This document shows positions 10,101-18,807 of a stretch of DNA of 50,359 nt, one piece after another. Source of the stretch: Chrysochromulina tobinii (lineage: Eukaryota > Haptophyta > Prymnesiales > Chrysochromulinaceae); the NCBI GenBank assembly GCA_001275005.1, contig JWZX01003212.1:1-50359 (forward strand), in the 5' to 3' direction. The position numbers and the translations under genes are program-made. The notes beneath the pieces are model-generated. The model searched no databases and had not been told where the DNA came from. It was given only the letters and a program-made list of their open reading frames with translations. Within the stretch, counting starts at the first letter, position 1. Each line of letters starts with the position of its first letter.

Positions 10101-11786
10101 GGCGGAGTGGGCGGCCGCGGTGGAGGCGGCGGAAGCTCAGGCGGCGGCGGTGTGGGCGGCAAGGGCGCATGAGCCGGCGGCTGCAAAGGCGACGGACTTG
10201 CCTAATATGGCGACGGAACCGCTTGAGGAGTTGCCTAATATGGCGACGGAACCGCTTGAGGAGTTGCCTAATATGGCGACGGAACCGCTTGAGGAGTTGC
10301 CTAATATGGCGACGGAACCGCTTGATGAGGGCGTCTTGCGAGACTACGTCGTCGACGATCCCGCCGTCATCGACGACGAGTGGGCAGCGGCGGTGCAGGA
10401 GGCAGAGGCGCAGGCGGCTGCAGAGAGAGCGGCGGCGCAGGTACACGGGGGTCTGCGCGTGGGTGTGCAGACGCTGCCGGCGCCAGCGCTACCGGCCATG
10501 GTGCCCGACACGGCGCCAGTGATGCCGGCAACGGTGCCCGACACGGCGCCGGTGCTACCGGTAAAGGTGCCGCAGATGGCCTCCGACTTTGATGACGATG
10601 ATGATGTGCTTGAGGATTTGCCCGCGGAGAGCGGTGCCGCCGTGTCGGGCGAGAGCGCCGTCTCGGGCGAGAGCGCCGTCTCGGGCGAGAGCGCCGTGTC
10701 GGGCGAGAGCGCCGTGTCGGGGGGCTTTTGGACGACGATTGGTTGGGGGCGTGCCAGCAGGAGCTGCGTCGAGCCGCCGCCCATCTCAGCGCCCACCACG
10801 CCCCGACACGGCGCTCACGCCCCCTCTCACGCGCCCCATCTCACGCGCCCCCCCGCGCCCCCCGACTCGCCACCAACCTGCCACTCGGCTTCCCCACAGG
10901 CTTCCCCTTCTCGCCACAGACGCCCGCCGTGAACGCCGTGGTGAGCGTTCACACCGCCGAGAGGGAGGCGGCTGGTGGGGCCCCTTCCCTGGCGTCCTTG
11001 GAGTCTGCGGCGCCCACTACGGCGCCCCCGATGGCCGGCTTCGACGCGTATGTTGCCAATACGGCGCCTCCAACGGCCGACATGATGCCTGCGGCGCTCA
11101 CTGCGGCTAGGGAGCCGCCAGTGAGAGAACCGCGCAGTCTGCCCAGCGGCACCAGTACGGCGCCACGCGCTGCCCCGGGCAGTCTGCCCAGCGGCACCAG
11201 TACGGCGCCACGCGCTGCCCCGGGCAGTCTGCCCAGCGGCACCAGTACGGCGCCGCGCGCTACCCCGGCGTCCCCGAACGCACCCTCGGAGCTCGCGGAC
11301 TTTGCGGACTTCACGTCTCCTTCTTTAGAGGCCGCCGAGCGGCTCGTGGCAGACGCACTGCGCCCCGGCGCGAACGCACTGCGCCCCGGGTGTGAAAACC
11401 CCGGGTGTGAAAACCCCGGGTGTGAAAACCCCGGCGCGGCGGCAGGATCGCCCGGGTGTGAAAACCCCGGGTGTGAAAACCCCGGCGCGGCGGCCGGATC
11501 GCCCGAGGTACCGCCCTGGCCGCCTGTGTGGACGCTGCTTGCATGCAAGTGCTCACCACGGCGCCCCCCCTCCCCACAGGTACTGCCCTGGCCGCCTGTG
11601 TCATCCGCCTCGTCGACCGTGCATGCGTCCGTGCCTCCCGAATCTCCGGAGGGCGAGATTGAGGCCGAGGTCGAGGCGACGGACGAGGTCGAGGCGACGG
11701 ACGAGGTCGAGGCGACGGACGGAGCGACCTCGACCGGAGACGCGAACCCGAAGAAGAAGAAGAAGTCGCGTAAGAAGAAGGCTTGA
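7135..11786 (+). CDS. Two-span membrane protein with SH3-like repeats, Pro-rich ectodomain, UVR-like helix and tandem repeats (one frame break)
   Basis: ATG at 7135. Two tandem ~50-residue modules (residues ~140-255; NGKKARVVGYNATKGLWNV, VALRPENL) are small SH3-like barrels of a kind seen in many algal proteins. A membrane span follows (~278-300, CLLAAGGLLLVLTISGL), then long Pro-Ser stretches, three (DL)n acidic repeats, a UVR-like helix (~502-537, EELARMQAELAQAVDAEDYA), more Pro-Ser and a second span (~700-722, ILGAAFGLLVLVASLCFVM). The C-terminal half has ADWLAAVEA repeats, four LPNMATEPLEE copies, GESAVS repeats, SLPSGTSTAPRAAPG repeats, PGCEN repeats and a Lys-rich end (KKKKKSRKKKA). The first frame stops at 10932. 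The sequence continues from about 10725 in another frame (LLDDDWLGACQQELRRA), as if one G were missing from the six-G run at 10719-10724. A family-B intron lies at 11508-11579. Function is unknown; a wall- or matrix-linked surface protein is plausible. Confidence 0.7.
11388..11490 (+). repeat. Tandem 15-nt repeat (PGCEN)
   Basis: The unit cccgggtgtgaaaac is repeated, interrupted by a longer gcgcggcggc-ggatcg segment, and encodes Pro-Gly-Cys-Glu-Asn blocks. Unit length keeps the frame. Confidence 0.9.
11508..11579 (+). mobile_element. Introner-like intron, family B copy 1
   Basis: A 72-nt GT-AG intron. It begins GTACCGCCCTGGCCGCCTGT and the downstream exon begins GTACTGCCCTGGCCGCCTGT, a ~24-nt direct repeat that includes the preceding AG. 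The non-duplicated part holds GCATGCAAGTGCTCACCACG and ends CCCCACAG, matching the intron at 37874-38029 on the other strand in a different gene. Its length is divisible by three and it has no in-frame stop, so retained and spliced forms both stay in frame. Splicing is inferred from the shared element, not from RNA. Confidence 0.7.
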
Positions 11787-13148
11787 CAGATCGAAGGGTC
11801 GGCGCTCGGGACGGCGCTTGGTTAGCTCTTGGCCCTCGGCGGCCTCCGTGTCTACGAGGCGAGCCCAGCTACGTAAGTCGATAGGCATGCACGTGGTGAT
11901 TGGATTCTTGCGCATGGCGATTCTGGCAAAGTCCATGGCACAGTCATGGGCGCCGCGCGTGTGAGATGTGTGGCATGAGAGCGGAGGGAGGGGCGGGCGG
12001 CCCCCCCTGGACGTGAGTACCGTACGTTACATATGCACAAAGCATAAAGCGATTAGCGCGCCGCCTGCGGCCGTTCCGCGGTCGTGCCGACCCAGCGTGC
12101 ACCAGCTTCTAGCTCAGCTTCCCGTCCAGCGACCACGGCGCCTGCGGCCAGACCCCCCGCCCGCGGCGCCCGCGCATTACCGCGGATATGGTTTCTTCTG
12201 CTTCAGATTTGTCTTCTCGCCGAGGAGCGAGTTAACAGTGAAGGGCGGTTGGGCTGGGGTGAAGGTAACCCCGGCGAGTGAGGTATCAGAGCGGGCGAGG
12301 CTCGCTCCCGTAGCCAGCCGGAGGGTACGGTGGGAGAGCGCTCCACCCGTTGGCTGAGCACCCGCTGGGCAGGGTTGATATCCGATCAGTGGTATGTGCC
12401 TACAAGAACCAACCGAGACTATCGGTCTATTGCATAGGCACACACCAACGGTGAGACCTTGCCAAACGTCATCCAACGGGGGGAGCAGGGCCCTGCTGGG
12501 CGCCCCGGTGAAACGTTTCGCCGGCAGACGTTTCGTTCCGCCCAGGCATCTCTGTCTCGCCAAAACGAAATGGCGGCGCTCCCAAGAGCAACCCCACGAA
12601 GCTCAGCGCAGCAGTCAGGGCCAACACACGTTCGCGTGTCCGGCGACTTTTCAGCGAACATAGGGGGCTCGCGCCATGGCGAGCTCCCGCGGCTTTCAAA
12701 ATATTCAATCCCTTAACGAGCTCACGTACGAGAATTCTGAGTGTTTAATCCCGGCTCCCCGCCGCAACGGGTCGAAATCTCGCGCAGATGTGAGCCTAGC
12801 GCTTGTGGGTTCCAAGAATATCGCAACTTCCTCCATCGGTCACGGTTGCGCCACTGTGCCGGCCGGTGGCGGTCGTGTGGCCGGCCCCGCGCGCGTGCGC
12901 GGGGAGGACGTCGGAGACGGCTACGAGCCGAGCTAGCGTAGAGAGTCGGTTCGCTGACCCTGACGTACTCATTCGCACGCCGCTCGTTGTGTGCTCACTT
13001 TACACTGTGTGAAGACACATTTAACTTCGGGATAACAATGGTACTACCCGCAACCCGAGACGACTCTTTCGTCCGTCTCTCACGAGCCGCGCGCGCGCGG
13101 TAGGAGCGCAGCCGATGCACGAGTGACGAGGCCGCTTTTAGGGCCGAT
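11787..13148. other. 1.36-kb non-coding region between convergent genes
   Basis: Both flanking genes end here. No credible ORF is seen in any frame. The left part (11990-12180) is GC-rich; 12680-13070 is less so and includes atattc/gaattc-type AT patches. A cluster of nested inverted repeats sits at 12256-12446. Near-palindromes lie at 12507-12522 (ggtgaaacgtttcgcc) and 12557-12577 (cgcca...tggcg). No tRNA, 5S rRNA or spliceosomal snRNA could be recognised. Confidence 0.5.
12256..12446 (+). ncRNA. Candidate structured RNA (consecutive stem-loops)
   Basis: Read on the + strand: GGGGT(12256-12260)/ACCCC(12268-12272); AGCCA(12312-12316)/TGGCT(12351-12355) enclosing GGTGG(12329-12333)/CCACC(12343-12347); and a long arm pairing ggtatgtgccta (12391-12402) with taggcacacacc (12435-12446) at 11 of 12 positions, enclosing ACCGA(12412-12416)/TCGGT(12422-12426). 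The set resembles a folded RNA, but GC-rich DNA makes hairpins by chance. The strand is arbitrary and no family is recognised. Confidence 0.25.
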
Positions 13149-16100
13149 TCAGTCGCCATGGTCCGCGGCAGCTTGATAATTTGCGCGCACGAGGGCCTCG
13201 GTTTCCTCCTCGAGCATCGCGACTACATCGTCGCTCTTGGCCGAAGCACCACGCCGCCGCTCGTACTTCAGGACGGCCAGGGCGTACAGCCGGTCGTAGT
13301 GGGCCATCGATAGGTCGTCCGGGGGCCAGACGCGCATCGCGAGCACGGTGGCCGCGAGCACGCAGCCGCTGAGAAGCTGCAGCGTGAGCAGCTGGAAGCG
13401 GTAGGTCCACAGCTGCTCCACGTCGAAATGGACGAGCAGCAGTGGCGGCACGAGGAAGGTGTACGCGCGGCTGGCTAGCCACGTGAGCACCAGGTGCACG
13501 AGCAGCGCGAGCAGGAGCATGTACACCTTGATGAGGTAGATCATCGAAACGTCCGAGTAGACGGGCGCCGTACCGAGGAACAGGCAGCGCACGTACTCGC
13601 TCGAGGCGGCGCCCAGGCGCGCGCAAAAGGCGCTCAAGCCGAAGCTCGCGCGGTGACGAGCCCGGCCGAATCGGTCGAGTCCATCGCCTCCAGGCGCGGC
13701 ACGCTTCGGCTTGTCACTGCGCCGACTTCTTTCGGTCGCTCCACGGCTCTCGCGGTCGTCATCGTCTGAACGGCTGTCGTCGCTGTAGCCGTCGTCGCTT
13801 GCGTCAGTGGCGGCGGCGGCGCCGTCAGTCTCTCCCGCATCTGAACGGTCGGTGAGGCCCTCCTCGCGAGGCTCGTCGTTCGGAGTGACCAGGTAGAGGA
13901 AGTGGTAGGTGCGAGCGACGACGAAGGCGATGAGGAGTGCAGGAAGCATTGCATCGATCAGGTACACGACGAGCTCCGTCGGGTAATGCAGCAGCGTCGA
14001 GTCCCAAGAAGTGTAGCCGCGCAGGTGCAGTAGGCCGAGGAAGCCGCCGAGGGCGCCACCGTAGTCGATTAGCAGAGCGAGCAGCGCGAACGCAAAGGCG
14101 CGTCGGTTCGCGTACTGGCCGGGCACCGGATGGTACGCGAGCTGCAGGTCGGCAAACGAGCCGCGCTGCACCATGGCGAGCACCGTGATGCCAAGGGCGA
14201 GAGCGCCGAGGCCCGTGAGCAAAGAAGAGGTGGATGCCTCGCCCGATGCTGCGCGGCGTAGCAGGCGCTCATGCAGCGCGACGAGCTCCGCGGTGAGGCT
14301 TGCGAGCTCGTCGGGCTGTGTGGGCGCCTCCGCCTGCAGCAGAAGGGCCTCCGATGCGCCTAGCGCGATGCTCAGCTTTGCGGCGAGCGCCGCCCCGAGC
14401 CGTTGCCGTTGGAGGAATACATCACGAGCAGAGAGGTGGAGCAGCTGCTGGTTGGCGAGGGGGAGCAGCGGGCGAATGGGAACGCCCTCACTCTCGCGGG
14501 GCACGGGCAGACCGAGCAGCGCCGCAATCGTGGGGGCGACGTCAACGGTACGCCAACCGCCGCCGGTGCGCGTGCCGCTCGGGCGCGGCGTATACAGAGC
14601 TCCCATGCGAGGCGAATTCACATCGATGGCGTGCGCGGCGCCCTCGCCATGGGCGCCGAGGGCACCGAGCATCGAGCCCGGCCGGTACGCCACCAGAGGC
14701 ACCTGGGTCGCGAGCGGTTCGGCGCCGCCCGAGCCGCCGGCGTCCACAGAGCCATGATCGGAGACGATGAGGAGCGTCGTGGTGGCATCAAGCTCGCGGA
14801 GCAGGCTGCCGATGTGCTTCGCGGCCTCCTCGAGTGCATGCACGTACGCGCCACGCGGGTCGAGGCCGGGCGCAGCGCCCGAGCAGTGCGCCTGCACGTC
14901 CGCCTGCGAGAGCTGCGCCGTCAGCAGCTCGAACAGGTGGCCGTTGACGCCGGGCGTGGGCGTGGGCGTGATGGTGGGCACCCAATGGCTCGTCTCCTCG
15001 TTCTCCAGCCACCCTTCCTCTTCATCGAGCTGCAAGGGATGGAGCACGCCGCGAGCGGCTGCGGCCGCGCCCGACCTCGCCGACCACGCACCGCTGTCAC
15101 CGCTGCTGCCACCCGAACCGCCGCCACTCGCTGCCCCGCCGCGCGATCCGGCACTGGCGCCACGCGCGCCGCCCATACCGGTCCCGCTCGCGCTCCCAGC
15201 CCCGGTAGCGGCAGGCTTGTCGTGCGCGGCGGCAAGGGCACGGTGGAGGAGCTGCATGCGCGTCTGGTCGGCTTGGCGGCCCGCAATGAAACCGTCCCCG
15301 TGGACCTGCTCGTACGAGGGCTCCTTAGGCCATCCCGCCCACGTACCGAGCTCTGGGGCGACGGCGCCCTCGGCAAAGAAGCGGTGCGGCCGGAGCAGCT
15401 GGCTGTGGAATAGCTCCGTAAACCACGGGCTACCCGTCGCAAACGAGGAGAGGCCGTGCAGGCGCGCCTGCCGGAAGACCGAGTCAAAGGGCGTCTCTGG
15501 CAGCCGATGGTCGCCGTAGACGCCGGTGAGAGCCGCCGAGGCGCCCGTTGCGAGGGCAAGCCATTGGGCCGTTGACGTCGACGGTGGTCCAGCGGTGAGC
15601 GGTAGCACCAGAGAGTCGCGCGCGAGCTCGGGCGACGAGAAGAGGGTGCGGAGTGCGGGCACCGCGTGCAGTGCATCCAGGCGAAGCCCCGACACCACCA
15701 GCAGCACCACGCGTGACGAGCCTCGTGGCTGCAGTGGCAGGTCTCCAAAATAATTCTCCACCGGCTGTGGGGCGTTGAGCGCGGCGAGCTCGGACTCATC
15801 GAGCCGCGGCGGGTCGGCGCCGAGGGTGCGGCGGAGCTCGAGCGCAAAGTTGGCGAGGGAGAGCAGCACGAGCGCGCCACTCACCGCGGAGAGCGCGTTG
15901 TTCGAGCGGCGGAGCTGTGCGCGGATCGAGCCACGCACCGAGCGCACCTCGAGGAACCTCTCGAGCCTTTCGAGGGAGGGCTGCTTAGTGTCGGGCTCCT
16001 CAAAGTGCGCGCGGAAGGCGGGCGCGGTGCTCACCTCATCGAGTGCCATCGGCAGGTCGATCGCGTCCTGGCGCGTCAGCAGCGCGCGCAACCCCGCGAG

Positions 16101-16538
16101 CGTGGCCGCGGCCGCGTGCGTCCAGATCACGACGTGAAGTGCTTTCTGGCGCTGCTCCGAGCTCGGGCCGAGCAGGCCAGCCGAGGCGGAGATGCCGGCG
16201 AGCAGCTCAGCACCAAAGACGGCGAGCGCACGCTCCATGCGGCGCTCCATGCGGACTGGGCGCAGGGCGAGCGAGAAGCCCAAGAAGCCTAAAGCGACGG
16301 CGCTGAGCGCCGCCGCAAGCCGCACGTACACAAAGGAGACGTCGACGTAATCGACGGCCTCGCGTGAGGTGAGGCAGAAGTCGACGGGATCAACGACAAA
16401 GGTGAAGACAAAGGCCGCGTCAAATACGAAGGCAGTGACGAGGACGAGCAGGTAGAAGCCACGGACCGGCGACCGGTGACGCCCCGCCGGCGGCATCCCC
16501 GTCGGTGTGTCAGGAACGGAGTCTCTTGTGGACAGCAT
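13149..16538 (-). CDS. GPI ethanolamine-phosphate transferase-like multi-pass membrane protein (alkaline-phosphatase fold)
   Basis: ATG at 16538, 1129 aa, single open frame. N-terminal spans (residues ~28-48, 70-92 and others near 140-235) precede a large alkaline-phosphatase-superfamily domain (~275-720): VVLLVVSGLRLDALHAVPAL, then STSTAQWLALATGASAALTG (the place of the nucleophilic Thr), IVSDHGSVDAGG (Asp594-His595) and VDVAPTIAALLGLPVP. A C-terminal set of about eight spans (from ~765) is interrupted by a long acidic Ser/Asp loop (~905-960). This layout fits the PIG-N/O/G family, ER enzymes that add phosphoethanolamine to GPI-anchor mannoses. Two metal ligands expected in the family appear replaced: the Asp before GLR is Ser283, and the His in the G(D/S)HGG motif is Ser. 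A pseudoenzyme or divergent phosphodiesterase is therefore possible. It is followed at its 5' side by the transporter gene on the same strand. Confidence 0.75.
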   Translation of the reverse strand: MLSTRDSVPDTPTGMPPAGRHRSPVRGFYLLVLVTAFVFDAAFVFTFVVDPVDFCLTSREAVDYVDVSFVYVRLAAALSAVALGFLGFSLALRPVRMERRMERALAVFGAELLAGISASAGLLGPSSEQRQKALHVVIWTHAAAATLAGLRALLTRQDAIDLPMALDEVSTAPAFRAHFEEPDTKQPSLERLERFLEVRSVRGSIRAQLRRSNNALSAVSGALVLLSLANFALELRRTLGADPPRLDESELAALNAPQPVENYFGDLPLQPRGSSRVVLLVVSGLRLDALHAVPALRTLFSSPELARDSLVLPLTAGPPSTSTAQWLALATGASAALTGVYGDHRLPETPFDSVFRQARLHGLSSFATGSPWFTELFHSQLLRPHRFFAEGAVAPELGTWAGWPKEPSYEQVHGDGFIAGRQADQTRMQLLHRALAAAHDKPAATGAGSASGTGMGGARGASAGSRGGAASGGGSGGSSGDSGAWSARSGAAAAARGVLHPLQLDEEEGWLENEETSHWVPTITPTPTPGVNGHLFELLTAQLSQADVQAHCSGAAPGLDPRGAYVHALEEAAKHIGSLLRELDATTTLLIVSDHGSVDAGGSGGAEPLATQVPLVAYRPGSMLGALGAHGEGAAHAIDVNSPRMGALYTPRPSGTRTGGGWRTVDVAPTIAALLGLPVPRESEGVPIRPLLPLANQQLLHLSARDVFLQRQRLGAALAAKLSIALGASEALLLQAEAPTQPDELASLTAELVALHERLLRRAASGEASTSSLLTGLGALALGITVLAMVQRGSFADLQLAYHPVPGQYANRRAFAFALLALLIDYGGALGGFLGLLHLRGYTSWDSTLLHYPTELVVYLIDAMLPALLIAFVVARTYHFLYLVTPNDEPREEGLTDRSDAGETDGAAAATDASDDGYSDDSRSDDDDRESRGATERSRRSDKPKRAAPGGDGLDRFGRARHRASFGLSAFCARLGAASSEYVRCLFLGTAPVYSDVSMIYLIKVYMLLLALLVHLVLTWLASRAYTFLVPPLLLVHFDVEQLWTYRFQLLTLQLLSGCVLAATVLAMRVWPPDDLSMAHYDRLYALAVLKYERRRGASAKSDDVVAMLEEETEALVRANYQAAADHGD

Positions 16539-16913
16539 GGTGTAGGAGGTGCTGGATGCGAGTCAGAGCAGTTTGGACGCCAAACGGGCGGACTTCTCCG
16601 TCCTTGTGGTGGTCAGCAGGGACGAAAATCTGCCTGGGAAGCGTGCGTCGATATCCACAAGGCATATGTCTTCTGTTCAACACAACGCGTCGTCGAATCG
16701 CCACGGTAGGAAGATGCGAAAGTCAGTTTTCCCACAAAACTTTTTCACATCCCCAGTCAAGCATACGTATAAACTGTGGCCAGCACCTACCCGGCGCCCG
16801 CCACCCATAGCCACCCATAGCCACCCACACATCGACTCCCCCACCCTACGCTGTCTCTTCCGCCATGTTCCGCACGCACTCTGAGAGACTCAGACTCACT
16901 CACTCAGGTAGCT
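16539..16913. other. Intergenic region upstream of the phosphodiesterase-like gene
   Basis: 375 bases between two minus-strand genes, so it should hold the 3' end of the transporter gene and the promoter of the phosphodiesterase-like gene. A short repeat of agccaccc/ccacccatag lies at 16798-16830 and an AT patch (cgtataaact) at about 16765. Nothing coding is seen. Confidence 0.4.
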
Positions 16914-18524
16914 TCACTTGACCCTAGCGTTCACCGATGTTGGCAGTGCCTCGTTCTTCAGCAGGGACGTGGCTTCGTTGGCGCCCTTATTGGCCGGCGC
17001 AAAGGGCCACTTGCGTACCAGGCTCTGGCGGAACAGGAAAAAGAGCGCTCCAAAGAGGATGTAGGCCAACGACATCTCGAGCATCGGGGTTTTGCCCGAG
17101 AAGACGTAGTTGTCGGTGGTGACGAAGATGAACGAGAAGATCAGCAGGTGCGGGACGACGACGATGGGCAGGTACCGGATCCTCCAGACCCTCTTGTCTT
17201 CGGGGAGCTCGCCTTTCGAGATGCGGTAGCGCAAGATGATGAGGCCGATCGCCTGGCCCATGAACTGCACGAGCACGAGCATCACTGTCATCGCGCCCAC
17301 AACGGTCTCGAGAGATAAGAAGCAGAAGACGGAAGAGAGCGCCCCCAGCGCCAGGAGCGAGAGCATGGGCACGTCTTCAGAGCAGCCCAGGGTGGAGCGG
17401 CGGCCGAACGCCTCGATGAACAGGCCGCTCTCGGCCGCCGCCCCAGGCAAGTACATCATGCCGGCCATCATCGAGAAGACCGAGCCGAAGATGACGACGC
17501 ACACGACGATGGCGGTGAAGACTGCAAAGCCGCGGCCGACGAGCTTCTCCGAAAAGTCCGCCATGATGTACGCCGTCGACTCATTGCCGTCGGTCATGCG
17601 CGTGACGAAGCCGTCCTCACCATCCCATGGCAGATAGCCGATGATCGCAACGTACGTGAGCATGTACACGAAGAGGAGCAGGGTGCACGTGATGATGCAC
17701 GAGCCCGGGATCGTCCGCCGTGGGTTCCGCACCTCGCCGCCCATGGTACAAACGTCGTAGTATCCAGTGAGGTCGTAGATGCCAAACCGACACGCGGCCC
17801 CAAGGCTCACGACGAACGAGAGCGCCCCGTCGTTGCCAAACGGTTGGGGAGGCAAGTGGAAGTTTTCGCCGTGGAAGTTGGCCAAGCCGGCGACGAGGCA
17901 GTACAGGATCGATGCGATGGTGATCCCCCATAGCACGTACACCACGCTGCCCGTTTCGCCTGGGCGTCGCATCAGCATGATGATGGTCAAGATGTTCAGA
18001 CCGAAGGCCGTGAGAGCCTTTGTCCAGTAGTCATCACGGCCGTGCACGTATGTGAGATAGCTCGAGATGGCGATGAAGCCCGAGGCAACCTGAGCAGGCC
18101 CGCTAATCCACGACTGCCACAGGAAGATGAAAGCCCCCAGATCTCCCCATGAGCCCTTCCCGTAGCACTCGCGAAGGTAAACGTACGTACCGCCCGACAG
18201 AGGGAAGCGCGAGCCCAGCTCTCCCCATATGAACGAGTCGCAAAAGCAAGCTAGCATAGCTATCGAGTAGCCGATCATGGCGTGTGGACCCGGCGGCGTC
18301 GTCGACGCGAGGCAGTAGGGTAGTGTGACGAATGGGCCCGTCCCGAACATCATCATCGTGTTGAGCGCACACGCCTGTGTGAACGTGTATTTGTTCGTGT
18401 CGTCGTCTTCATCCTCTTTCTTTGCAGCTTTCGCTGGTAGATCTCCGATAAAGCGTTCAAGACATGAAGCCATTTCGCGACGTCCTGCTGCTGCAGCGAG
18501 CAAGAAGCCGCCACCTTGCCACAA
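16914..18524 (-). CDS. APC-superfamily amino-acid / polyamine transporter
   Basis: 536 codons; the likely start is the internal MASCLERF at about residue 18, since the first 17 residues look like leader. The protein has about 12 hydrophobic spans. The first (ACALNTMMMFGTGPFVTLPY) is the unwound TM1 substrate-binding region typical of APC transporters, with the G-x-G-P-F pattern. Then come SRFPLSGGTYVYLRECYG (TM2-TM3, with the conserved P-x-x-GG), WQSWISGPAQVASGFIAISS, YDLTGYYDVCTMGGEVRNP (the conserved acidic loop after TM6) and TTDNYVFSGKTPMLEMSLAY near the end. The nearest known groups are the polyamine-uptake (PUT/LAT-like) and YAT-type permeases; the exact substrate cannot be read from sequence. 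Membrane location could be plasma membrane or an organelle. It is divergently arranged with the glycosyltransferase gene, about 280 bases apart. Confidence 0.85.
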   Translation of the reverse strand: MWQGGGFLLAAAAGRREMASCLERFIGDLPAKAAKKEDEDDDTNKYTFTQACALNTMMMFGTGPFVTLPYCLASTTPPGPHAMIGYSIAMLACFCDSFIWGELGSRFPLSGGTYVYLRECYGKGSWGDLGAFIFLWQSWISGPAQVASGFIAISSYLTYVHGRDDYWTKALTAFGLNILTIIMLMRRPGETGSVVYVLWGITIASILYCLVAGLANFHGENFHLPPQPFGNDGALSFVVSLGAACRFGIYDLTGYYDVCTMGGEVRNPRRTIPGSCIITCTLLLFVYMLTYVAIIGYLPWDGEDGFVTRMTDGNESTAYIMADFSEKLVGRGFAVFTAIVVCVVIFGSVFSMMAGMMYLPGAAAESGLFIEAFGRRSTLGCSEDVPMLSLLALGALSSVFCFLSLETVVGAMTVMLVLVQFMGQAIGLIILRYRISKGELPEDKRVWRIRYLPIVVVPHLLIFSFIFVTTDNYVFSGKTPMLEMSLAYILFGALFFLFRQSLVRKWPFAPANKGANEATSLLKNEALPTSVNARVK

Positions 18525-18807
18525 ACAGAGGCCCGATTAGGTTCGGTCCGCACAAGGATTTCCCAAAAAGGGCACAAAACCCTTTTTTGGTGAAAGATCA
18601 AGTAACGCACCCCCAACACCTGGAGGCGCATAACACAGCATCCAGTTGCACAGGAGCCTTCACGCTTTCGACGCCTTCCTTCACGCTCACACCTGCGCGC
18701 GCGGGGCTGCCGTGTGAGCGAGTGTGGAGAGCGTCGTGTGTGAGTTCGTGTGTGTGCGTCGAGACGTGAGGTGCCCTGCCTCGACACGGGCGTGCGGGAC
18801 CTTCGCC
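18525..18807. promoter_or_regulatory. Shared divergent promoter with CArG-like inverted repeat
   Basis: The region separates the start codons of the transporter (-) and the double glycosyltransferase (+). Bases 18562-18572 (cccaaaaaggg) and 18580-18590 (cccttttttgg) form an inverted repeat with a seven-base spacer. The right arm contains CC(T)6GG, the form of a MADS-factor CArG box. Assignment as a regulatory site is inference. Confidence 0.35.

Noticed and set aside
12290-12400. 5S rRNA or tRNA-derived SINE head
   Set aside because: gggttgatatcc is a poor B box, there is no matching A box, and the 5S core does not align.
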